Positions 11,201 through 20,523 of a DNA stretch of 32,823 nt are shown here, piece by piece (within the stretch, counting starts at the first letter, position 1; every line of letters begins with the position of its first letter). Source of the stretch: Stephanodiscus triporus (taxonomy: Eukaryota; Bacillariophyta; Thalassiosirophyceae; Thalassiosirales; Thalassiosiraceae); contig JALLAZ010000010.1 of assembly GCA_036939755.1 (NCBI GenBank), forward strand, positions 1 through 32,823, written 5' to 3'. The notes beneath the pieces are model-generated. The model was not told the DNA's origin, ran no database searches, and saw nothing but the letters and a program-made list of their open reading frames with translations. The translations under genes and the position numbers were made by a program.

Positions 11201-11734
11201 ACAAGGCTGGTAACCGTAGCTCTTGAGGGCACTAGCAACCAACTGAAATCCACCACGTGGTTTGCACGCTCGTTTGAGAGGTTCATCGGTTTGTAGCCCA
11301 ACGATGATATCTTCCTCTTTGGAAAGGACATATCCTGGCCTGTGACTCGTGATGGTAGATGCTATTTTGGTATCCACATCTAGAATCCCTCGTTGGCGTT
11401 CCATCTCCATGAGCTCCTCACATCGATTCCATGATTTCAATGTGCGTGCAGTAGGCGGGGCCAAAAACGACGAGTCGCCGTCGTAGGGGGTAACATGTGC
11501 GATAATATAATCCTTGACGTTGCAATCCCCAGGCAAAGATCTGCGATTTTGAAAGCAGATGTTGTTGTACAATGTTTTCGCTTCGGCTTGGGTGTTGCTG
11601 AGTTTCCGGTAGAGAAGAGGCGATACAATCTTGTCTTGAAATAATGAAATGGAGTTCGTCCTTCTCGGATGGAAGCCACGCACGCTTTGGACCATTGATT
11701 TTGAAAACAAGATTCTGGCTTTTCCGACCACCAT
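8275..11734 (-). CDS. Fused pyruvate formate-lyase and PFL-activating enzyme
   Basis: Two exons, 11734-11174 and 11085-8275, are split by an 88-nt intron (donor GAG|GTGAGA, acceptor AATAG|GTG, phase 0). The product is about 1123 residues. PFL cleaves pyruvate plus CoA to acetyl-CoA and formate. Its part has the N-terminal [18 protein letters not shown], the active-site Cys pair in [10 protein letters not shown] (residues 459-460), and the radical glycine in RVSGYAV (Gly783). After a charged linker (about 810-854) comes a complete radical-SAM activase (855-1123). It has CPKRCLYC (CxxxCxxC, Cys883, 887 and 890), [13 protein letters not shown] and [10 protein letters not shown]. No stop or splice signal separates the halves. 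The N-terminus is Arg/Ser-rich ([10 protein letters not shown]), suggesting mitochondrial import, though a plastid location is not excluded. It is divergent from the proteasome gene. Confidence 0.92.
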
Positions 11735-12102
11735 TGTGTCTTCTCGTTAGCAGTGTTGCTACTTCTGCGAAATTTTATGAGCAAATCATCGAATCATTTA
11801 GGGAAGGTAATAGGGTAGCATTTGCGGGTGTTGAGAACCCCGAACCCGAAGGCCGAGTGATGAATCTTGAAGTCGCTTTTTCCACGTGCATCTTTCTAAT
11901 CTCAACAACGCGATCACGACGTAGAGAGTACGATACTACCACCTATCAAATAGGTAGGTACTTAGGAGTACGATACTACGCGTAAGTACTTAGAGTAGGT
12001 AGATACATACACCTTCCATCCATGGTCTTCCGCCCCTTTCGTTTTTTTTTGGCTTAGGACCACAACCCCCCTTGCCCCCCACCAATATAATTCATCAAAA
12101 AG
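11735..12102. promoter_or_regulatory. Divergent promoter region between the PFL fusion and the proteasome gene
   Basis: This 368-base stretch between two start codons has no gene. It carries gagtacgatactac twice (11926-11939 and 11966-11979), caaataggtaggtact, and tagagtaggtag at 11991-12002. The 18-mer acgtagagagtacgatac (11919-11936) occurs again exactly at 17665-17682 in another divergent promoter. A pyrimidine- and T-rich tract follows near 12040-12080, just before the proteasome start. Confidence 0.5.
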
Positions 12103-12993
12103 ATGAGCTACGATCGTGCCATCACAGTTTTTAGCCCTGACGGGCACCTTTTTCAGGTTGAATATGCAATGGAAGCCGTCCGACGAGGGAGCACGGCTGT
12201 CGGGGTGAGGGGAAAAGACTGCGTCGTCCTCGCCGTGGAGAGGAGGGCGTTGGCCAAGTGAGTTAATGTCTCATGAAGTATTCGTCGGTATAGTTGTCGA
12301 GGTCCACTCGCAGCGAAGACAAATATTATGGATTGGATCGCAGCATCGATTTTTCACCTCGCGACCGCTAATCTCCCCGCTCTTGCGCGCTTATTTTTCA
12401 GGCTCCAGGATCCGCGAACCATCCGCAAGATCGTGTCCGTCGACGAGCGGTGCGTCCTCGCCTTCGCGGGCCTGACCGCCGATGCTCGCGTCCTCATCAA
12501 CAAAACCAGAACCGAGGCCCAGTCCTACCGCCTGACCTGCGAGGACGCCCCGTCCGTAGAGTACCTCGCACGTTACATCGCGGGGACGCAGCAGCGCTAT
12601 ACCCAACGAGGGGGCGTTCGTCCCTTCGGCATCGCCACCCTCCTTGCGGGATTTTCCGAGGAGATGAAGCCGGTGCTCTACCAGACGGACCCAGCCGGCA
12701 CGCACAGCGAATGGAAGGCGCAGGTCATTGGGGGTAGGAACGCCAAGAGCTTGAGAGAATTTTTGGAGAAGAATTGGGAGGAGGGACTCACCGAGGAGAG
12801 GGCGGTAAGGATGGGCGTACAGGCATTGCTGGAGGTTGTGGATAGCGGGGCGAAGAACATGGAAATCTGCGTCGTTAGGCCTGGGGGGGGGAAGTCGATT
12901 TTGGAGGAGAAGGACGTGGATGCCATCGTGAAGGAAATTGAGGCCGAGGCGGAGGAAGGGAAGACTAAGGCAACGACATCTGCTGATGAATAA
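12103..12993 (+). CDS. PSMA7: 20S proteasome subunit alpha-4 (alpha type-7)
   Basis: Exons are 12103-12257 and 12402-12993, with a 144-nt intron (donor AA|GTGAGT, acceptor TTTTTCAG|G, phase 2). The product is 248 residues, the normal length. The N-terminus [20 protein letters not shown] is the diagnostic alpha-ring signature, and the spliced [11 protein letters not shown] joins cleanly across the intron. Further matches to alpha-4 are [32 protein letters not shown] and [11 protein letters not shown]. The C-terminus is acidic and lysine-rich, as in the family. Alpha subunits form the gated outer rings of the 20S core and bind the 19S regulator; they have no catalytic Thr. The gene is convergent with a HECT ligase of the proteasome-associated UBE3C/Hul5 group, with 156 bases between the stops. 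Confidence 0.95.
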
Positions 12994-13149
12994 TCTTAGA
13001 CCTCGGATCCCTTCTGTATTGACTACATAAACTCACTTTTGACTTTTGACATTAGGAAACACCTCAACAAGTTTTGTTTATGGCTTCTTATCGGCAATGA
13101 TGTGAATAGCATATTACTCTACCACTCTAAATTTGCCGGCATTTGTCAT

Positions 13150-16100
13150 CTAAGTCAATTCGAATCCAGCACCTGCACCAATTGCATAGATTAATTTCTC
13201 TCTGAGTACTTTCTCACTGCTGTAAGTCGGGAGCTTTAAAGTGTTGAAACAAGTTGATGCAGTGGGGAGCTTTTCGGCATCCCTCATGATTCCCACCCTT
13301 TGAATGGTGAATGGCGGATTCATGCTGGCAAAGCCCAAGGGGGGAGGTCGTTCACAGCTGGTTACGAAACGGAGTAGGTCGGCTTGGTTCTTTGGACTGA
13401 ACGACGAAACAACACTCCAAAATCGCACTATATTCCTATCCAGCATAGTGTAACCACCCGTGTATCGGGTGTTGGATTTCATGTCGGAAACGTCAATCTT
13501 CCCATCCGATGCTCCACTTATGAGAACTTGCAGCTCCGGTTCATTAAATAACCGCAACCAAGGTCTCTCAATCACATCCCACAGACCCCTCGTAAAGGCA
13601 TCTGACTGCTCTTTGATCCGGTCACTAACATGGTGCTTTGCTACGAGATAGATGTACCGACGTTTGTTTTCGTTAGTGACTTCAATGTCAGCTCCATTTG
13701 CAATGAGTGGCACCTCGCTAACACCAAAGTCGTCGTTGGCAACAGTGAAAGTTAGGCAAAGGTCTGACACATCTCCATCATAAGTTTTGAGAAACATTAG
13801 GTTGCCATAAAGCTGGGGATCAATGGTGCTCAGGTCAGTTAGTAAATGAAGGTAGGAGTGATCGCCCCTGAGAAATGACAGGAAGAGATGGGCAAACTGA
13901 GGTTGAATTGTGACTGCGGATAGAAGTCAAGATCAACATCAACGATGTATGAGACGAATCCAACAAATCGAAAGAAAAAGTGATCTAAGCAACTCACTGC
14001 CTTCGTAGAGCGCTTTGCCAAGTATTCTCCCAAGAAATTCAAATAAGACAATGTGATCAGTGCCATGAACAAACTTAGATGAAGGATTGGGATACATCAG
14101 GTTTCCCTCAGTGTTCTTAAACAAAGCGTAGTTTGGATCGAATGCGATGTTTGATAAGTCTGACCAGCTGACGCATTGGAAGGCACGTCCGAAGAAAAGA
14201 AATGAGTAGACGCGCAACATGCGACAGAAAGTACAAATCATACATCAGCGACAGGTGGTACAACGTACAACTCCTTAAAGAGACCACCAACATCAATTCC
14301 AGTCTCCCTTGCCCCTGCTTCGCTAATGTAACTAACGACGATGCGGGTTCTCATGTCGCGCCCAAGCTTATTTAGGCTGGCAAGGCCATCCTCGAGCACT
14401 CTGCCTCGCATTATCTTGACCATAATCCCAGGCTTCAAGTTCCGTGCGTCGTTACTTCCTTGGAGCTCTTGCCTATTAGTCGTGACTATCCTCTCAAAGA
14501 GTTTGAGCCTTCTTTTAAACGAGACCAAAAATGGACATATGCGACACACTGGAGTCGAGAGAACACAGTTATAATCGTTGTGTGTTGTGCATTTGCGTAA
14601 CTCTTGTTCAAGGAGACCATCCTCAATCCAAAGCTTTGGGGCACAGAGAAGTCGCCTAGAAGACCTATTGTAAAGGTCATTTTGCAGCTTTGCTGATGTT
14701 GAAATCAACGTCAAACCCAAGTGGTTGGAATCAAGTCCTCGTCCAATTTTGGTTGCTTCGTGAACATCATCAAGGCAACATGCTCGGTATAAAAGCTTCT
14801 TCAACAAGAGTATGCATCGTCGCAGTTGATGTTTAGGCAACGGCTTCCTGCGTGGTTTTTGATGGGCAGCAATGAATGGGGCCGTTAAATGCGGCAACTC
14901 AAGTTCATGAGAATTACAAACACTCACTCCATGTCGTGAATTTCGACATCATCAGTCACGATAAGTGTGTGGGACATACAGGTAACAAAAAGCAAGAGTA
15001 CCGCGGCTCCCACATTGCCGTCACCCGCGCCATAATGCGAGTGTTGCAGACGTTTGTAAGTTGGATGTATGCTGAGCGTTCTGATAGGTGCTGCTCCCTT
15101 ATTTAAGTCAATCACAGCATAGAGATCGGATACAACTCTTGGATTGGATTGAACTATTGCCCATGATGAAGTCACGATGCTCGTTGAGAAACACAAAACG
15201 TTCAAGAGAGCTGTCACGCAGGGTTCAACATTGGCTGATGCAAATTCCTTTCCAGATTTGGCATTATCTATCGATCTCCGAGCTCTCCTGACTAAATCTT
15301 CCTTTCCATTACCACCCCATCGAGAGATTATAGTGCCATACGCCCGACATAGTGCAAGTAAGAACAAAACACTGTATTCATGATGTGGCTTTTTCGTGTT
15401 GGTGTCATTGGTTTCTCCGCCAAGTGCACCATGAGAAGATATCACATTGGACACAGATCCCTTTCCGTTAGCCAACTGTCTTGATATTGATGATGTGTTC
15501 ATCAACTTTCCCACTCCTCTTGAGTCCGATGACTTGCTCGGCACATGATTTTCTGGTCCTGATAACAATGAAGTAAGCTTCTTAGCCCATTTGCTGGATT
15601 GCCAAAAACTGCGGTTTCGGTCGGCCAATGCTTCTTTGGCAGCAACAGAAGTTGCCGATGACATGCCAATATCTTCCAAATCCTTCTCGTGTTTTCCATC
15701 TTTCTCTGTCTTAGTGTGTATCACGTTCTTTGTATCCAGCTCATCATCATTAATCGCGAGTGTGAATAGTGAGCGAACGTACGAATCGGAGAGGATAGCC
15801 GACACCTGTTCAATAACGACACCCGAAAGAACGATTGGGGTCGAGGAAGACCCAACCGACACCCACTCAACCGCTGACATTCGCGAACTGAAAGTTCCTA
15901 GTGGTGCGGAGTTGATCAGTATGGCAAGGAAATTGAAATACTCTGCAGCCCCAGTGTAGTGGAAAACTGTTGGATTCACACCATTAATTGATTCGCATGT
16001 CCTCCCCATTTGTATCAGATTGGCGAGAAGACACAGCACAGCCGGGGCTGGACATGACGTCAGCGAAACATCAGACATGTTCAGCACACTTTCTACTCGC

Positions 16101-17539
16101 CCATCAGACACTGCATCAGCATGCATATTAAGGAATCGGTGAATGTAATTGACCAATGGCGGCACCTTTTTCGCCCCCTCTTTCGAATCATTGTGTATCA
16201 AGCGTTCATAAGTCGCAGGCCAAACTTTCCATGTAAGTAAAGGCACTGTCATCACTTCAGAAATGAAGCGTGAACAAAGGCGATTCAGTGACATCTGATC
16301 ACTTCCAAATACTTCCATAGTTGCGATCAAATCAACAGACAATTGTAACAAAATACTAGCTCTCTCTTTTTCGTCATTTGTCACGCATTGTTCACGCAAT
16401 CTTCCAGCATCGCCAGGTATGGGAGGATTCGCTCGTGTTGATCCAAAGAGGAGGAGCGACCTGAGAGATGATATAAGGTCGCAGACTAATGTTATCTCTG
16501 ATAGTTGAGTGCTCCCAATGTTTGTCGGTTGCATAAATATAGAACAGGATTTTTGGTGTATAATATTGCGTGCCCCGCCACTATATTTCCCAGAGCCACT
16601 CATTTCCGTAGACGCATTCAATCGAAGAATCGTGCGCAGTAAAGAATCAACGGCACAATAGCGTTTGTCGGTGCTACCCTCATTGATGCATGTGAAACTT
16701 TTAGTTGGACTCTGTCTCGTGTCATTCTTCTTTGTAGAAACGCTTGATACGCACAAAGCTAAAACTTTTAGCAGGCGCCTTCTTCCCCCAAAAGACTCCA
16801 TCCACGGCAAAAGCGGGTCTAAATCGAGATCGTCATTGGATACACCGGGTAGGAGAACGTTCGTGACAAGATTCATCCATCGCGACAGATCCCTTCCTTC
16901 CATGACCATTGATCCAGATTTGAGTGCAATTTCGCCGCTGGGAAGATTCTTGCGAATGACGGTTGGACATGCAAAGAATATGAATTGAGATGCCATTATC
17001 GACACGGTTGCGGGGGGGGGGGCGTAATCTGCTTTGGTGGATTGCCTCACTATACTCGACAGGGTAATAATGTCAGACATTCGTTTATCGAATATGGTTC
17101 GGTGATCATCCCTCGCTTTAGCCGCGACTTGTTTGCAGCGAACGAGTGATTGTATCGATGTGGCCGCCGACACTCGTGCCCGCGCCTCCGCGCGTAGTTT
17201 CCTCTGCTCGGCTGCCTTTTGGACAGCTGTGAGCGCCTCTGACGTGGGCGACGTTTGAGTTGCTGCCGTTGGATAATCCACGCCGTCAACGGGACTCGCA
17301 GATGAAGAAGATGGAATTCCGGCGGCGGCGCTGGCATCGCTGATTGCTGCGACGCCGCCGACGGAATTCGCCCCACCCGAGACGACCGCTGCCGCCGCCG
17401 CTTCTCGTTGTTGCCGATCCAGCTCATTGCGCTTCCGTAGATCCTTAGCATCCTTTTCACGTTTGGCGCGTAATCGACGAGCCTTGGCTTCATCCGCCCG
17501 CTTCTTGGCGGGATTGCCTGCCAATTCGTCAGTGAACAT
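13150..17539 (-). CDS. HECT E3 ubiquitin ligase, UBE3B/UBE3C/UPL6-7 group, with IQ motif
   Basis: Four exons are inferred: 17539-14928, 14847-14269, 14167-13998 and 13913-13150. Introns are 80, 101 and 84 nt, and all phases agree; the product is about 1374 residues. The N-terminus has a basic helix (KKRADEAKARRLRAKREKDA) and an IQ-like motif (AATSIQSLVRCKQVAAKAR) near residue 150. The long middle is weakly conserved. The family-typical VTDDVEIHDMEKPLPKHQL appears only after splicing. The HECT domain runs from RTRIVVSYISEAGARETGID to the end, with GNLMYPNPSSKFVHG, FEFLGRILGKALYEG and the catalytic TCFN (Cys about 1342). These enzymes pass ubiquitin from an E2 through this Cys to substrate; relatives act at the proteasome or mitochondria. 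A long G run near 17010 encodes a Pro run. Confidence 0.9.
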
Positions 17540-17886
17540 GTCGTTGTTGTTAGGGCTTGAAGGGGTTGAATAAGGAGGTCGAGTTGAATTTTGTCAGCAA
17601 AAGCACGCAAGTATTTTTTATTTTTATTGAGGTAAATAGAGTTTGTTGTAGAGATGTGAAAGTAACGTAGAGAGTACGATACCATAGATACCATACGCCT
17701 ACCATACGATTTGTTATGTACCTATTAACATCGCTTTCGTACTCATAGTTGTACCTCACAAGTAAACTCTTAAGTAGAGTAAGAGAGAGAAAGCCACCCG
17801 ACCCAGCAGCTACGATAGCCACCAACGTCAAACGCACGCTTCCGAAACATCCGGCGATCTGCCTTTTAGAGAGGCAGAGCGAAAAT
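17540..17886. promoter_or_regulatory. Divergent promoter region between the HECT ligase and the PPR-TrmB gene
   Basis: This 347-base stretch has no gene. It contains acgtagagagtacgatac at 17665-17682, identical to 11919-11936, followed by repeated ataccata and tacc elements (17680-17735). An open frame upstream of the PPR-TrmB ATG continues to 17749 but holds no in-frame ATG, so it is treated as 5' leader. Confidence 0.5.
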
Positions 17887-20481
17887 ATGTATCCCTCAAA
17901 TGGCAGGAAGAAAAGGCGCAAAAGATCTCACAATCAAAGTGCAGAAACGTATGATTGCTCATCGGAATTGCCGGCGGCCGCCCCGCATCACAGCCGACAG
18001 CATGACAAACAGCAGCTGCAGCGTCGCCAGATCGATAGGCAGAAAATACACGAAGACAAACTCGCCCTCTCCCAGAAGCTGCGTCAGCTATCGTCGCAGA
18101 AGCGCCTGAAGGAATGTGTTGATCTCTATGCATCCGCCGCCCATGATGAATTGCGTGACGCCCATCATGGAAGTATAGTGATCGATTGCTGTGCAAGATG
18201 TGGCGATGTTCGCGAAGCGGAAAGAATAGTCCGTGAAATGTTATCACAACAATCTTCTCGAAAATCGCATCATAGAGAAAAAACGCGTCAACATTCATAC
18301 TTTTGGGAAGATCACAAACAGTTTTCCTACAAACAAGTTCCGATCCAGGCCTGGACGGCGTTATTGAAAGGATATGCTCATTCTGGTATGATGGCCAGGG
18401 CTTATTCATTGTTCGACCATCTTTGCAATGCACATCGGTCTGCTATTTCTTCGATCGATGGCGAAGGTTTAGAAAAGAAGAATAGGAAGAAACGCAAAAC
18501 GGCTGAAGTAGAGAATGGGCCTAATGTACGCACATTCAATACCCTTCTACGTGGATGTCTATGGACTGCCACTTCTCTCACTTTTGGCGAAAGGAGCAGT
18601 GTGGACAGTGAAAATGAGCTGGTTGGTGGGGTTGTGACCGCAGGCCGAGCTTGGCTCCTCTGTAGAGATGTCAATATCACTTGCGATTCCTCCTCTTACG
18701 AATATTACGTATCAATACTCTCCCAGTCGCTGCAATGCCGAGCTGCGGAGAATTGTTTACGGAAAATGAGAAGTGAATTTGGCATACGCGATTGTATCAA
18801 TGTAGGAGAGGAAGAAATTGGCCTGCCAGATGATGTGGAACCAACAATTATAGAGTCATTAGTGGTGTGTTTGGTAGCTATTGCGCGTGGCTTTGCATTG
18901 CGGGGGGAAGTAGAAGACGTACGAAGATGCGCCGAAGAAGCATTGCGTTATCTCGATTTATCTTCCGCATACAAAGGATCAGCCAGTGCTTCATTTGACC
19001 CCCCCGCTGCAATTAAGCAGACCACTGGAGGGAAAAAAGCCTGGAGGGATACCACTACTCATGTCAATTCAAGAGATGATGTCAATTCAACTGGACGACG
19101 GGAAGAATCAAATCGGTTGTTTCGAAGTCATCGACAATCTGAACTTCGATCAGAAGCGTCGGCTCTCAGGGATCTATCCCAATCACACCTAGAAAATCAA
19201 GCGGACTGCATTGCCACGAGCAATGCCTCATTTGTTGCGCAGATGATGTTGACACGTCTGCTGTATTTCTCCGGCGGTGGAACTACCGACAGGGATGCGA
19301 TGAAGATAGCTCCCAGTGCGACATACATAAATGTAGAGAATGATACACAAAGGTGGATTCTTTCTTTGTGGCATAGTTTTGGGTTGAAAGAAACAGTGCA
19401 GCGATTGCTAGACGACAAACATGATGCGTTGAAAAACGTCTTTATCACTTCTTCATCCATAATGCCATCAAAACAACGCCTTTCTAGCGAATTATGCGAA
19501 AGTCTTAGAGCTCATGTAGTTGGGGAAGATAGCGTCATATGCACTAAGTCTGGGCGAATAGATTTCGCGCGTGTGTTCAAATCTTTGAATGGAAATGCTT
19601 CAGTGAGTGTGTCTGACCAGAACAAAGTTGTCCACATTGAGCTCGGCGCTGGATCTGGAGATTGGGCATGCCTGCAAGCCAAACTCAATCCATCAGATAA
19701 ATACGTGACGGTGGAGCTCCGTGCTGATCGAGTTGCTCAAACGTTTACTAGATGCCTGCTTCACCAAGACCAAACGTGCGGAAAAAAAACAAATATTCCA
19801 TTGATGAACGTTTGTTGTGTCGCTTCGGAGTGCGGTTCATTTTTACGTGATAGAGTGGCACATGGCTCTGTCAACACAATTTTTGTCAATCATCCAGAGC
19901 CACCGACACAAACCTACAATGATAAGAGTACCAGCGCTGAGGAACCAGCTCATATGCTCAATTCTCAAACTATCCTCTCGGCCTCACGCTGTCTTGAACC
20001 CAAAGGAAAAGGAATGCTCGTCGTGGTGACAGATAACCTTACCTACGCTCGATTCATTTGTCGATCATTGGTACGCATGTTGGAAGGAGACAATTTCGAC
20101 ATGCAGGGATTGTCCCCAGGTGAAGTTCGAGATTTAACACTGCTAGAATCCTTTGGCTCATCTATCCGCCTTTATGAGGGAAAGCCTTCGCTATCTATTC
20201 GTCACTATACGCCAAAATTAGTCGAGGGCGGCCATAGCTACTTTGATCGCCTCTGGCGGACAGGCGCCGGAAAGCATGCTGAGATGAGAAAGCGTTACAT
20301 TATTGGTCTTCGGACGATAGGCGTCAATAGTGATCTTGACAGCAAGGGCGCAAAAGCCCAGAAACCATCAAATGACGGAGAAGAAAAGATGACGACAAAG
20401 AAGAAAGGATTCGAAAAGCAAATGCGGCGAAATGAAAGACGTTTACTCAAGAAGAAGCAGTTGGAGCAGAAGGAGGATTAA
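17887..20481 (+). CDS. PPR protein fused to a TrmB-like (tRNA m7G) methyltransferase domain
   Basis: One exon of 864 residues from the first ATG at 17887. The start is strongly basic (GRKKRRKRSHNQ); no clear plastid or mitochondrial presequence is seen, so a nuclear location is possible. Residues about 55-330 carry helical pairs of the pentatricopeptide type, for example VPIQAWTALLKGYAHSGMMA and NVRTFNTLLRGC, which in this family bind RNA. From about residue 581 a Rossmann methyltransferase begins with VVHIELGAGSGDWACLQA, then YVTVELRADRV, and a later VNHPEPPTQT (about 667-676) where TrmB normally has FPDPWPK. The C-terminus is Lys/Arg-rich. It may be an RNA-guided or tRNA guanine-N7 methyltransferase; the altered motif makes the activity uncertain. 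It converges on the immunophilin gene with only 42 bases between stops. Confidence 0.82.
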   Translation: MYPSNGRKKRRKRSHNQSAETYDCSSELPAAAPHHSRQHDKQQLQRRQIDRQKIHEDKLALSQKLRQLSSQKRLKECVDLYASAAHDELRDAHHGSIVIDCCARCGDVREAERIVREMLSQQSSRKSHHREKTRQHSYFWEDHKQFSYKQVPIQAWTALLKGYAHSGMMARAYSLFDHLCNAHRSAISSIDGEGLEKKNRKKRKTAEVENGPNVRTFNTLLRGCLWTATSLTFGERSSVDSENELVGGVVTAGRAWLLCRDVNITCDSSSYEYYVSILSQSLQCRAAENCLRKMRSEFGIRDCINVGEEEIGLPDDVEPTIIESLVVCLVAIARGFALRGEVEDVRRCAEEALRYLDLSSAYKGSASASFDPPAAIKQTTGGKKAWRDTTTHVNSRDDVNSTGRREESNRLFRSHRQSELRSEASALRDLSQSHLENQADCIATSNASFVAQMMLTRLLYFSGGGTTDRDAMKIAPSATYINVENDTQRWILSLWHSFGLKETVQRLLDDKHDALKNVFITSSSIMPSKQRLSSELCESLRAHVVGEDSVICTKSGRIDFARVFKSLNGNASVSVSDQNKVVHIELGAGSGDWACLQAKLNPSDKYVTVELRADRVAQTFTRCLLHQDQTCGKKTNIPLMNVCCVASECGSFLRDRVAHGSVNTIFVNHPEPPTQTYNDKSTSAEEPAHMLNSQTILSASRCLEPKGKGMLVVVTDNLTYARFICRSLVRMLEGDNFDMQGLSPGEVRDLTLLESFGSSIRLYEGKPSLSIRHYTPKLVEGGHSYFDRLWRTGAGKHAEMRKRYIIGLRTIGVNSDLDSKGAKAQKPSNDGEEKMTTKKKGFEKQMRRNERRLLKKKQLEQKED

Positions 20482-20523
20482 ATTAAGGAAGTGGAGCCAA
20501 TACTAAACTAGAAAACATAGCAC

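Noticed and set aside
11644..11985. 113-codon + strand frame
   Set aside because: Overlaps the first PFL exon antisense and then the repeat-rich promoter; no domain.
17749..17886. Upstream extension of the PPR-TrmB frame
   Set aside because: No in-frame ATG before 17887; the frame is open by chance in the promoter region that holds the repeated 18-mer.
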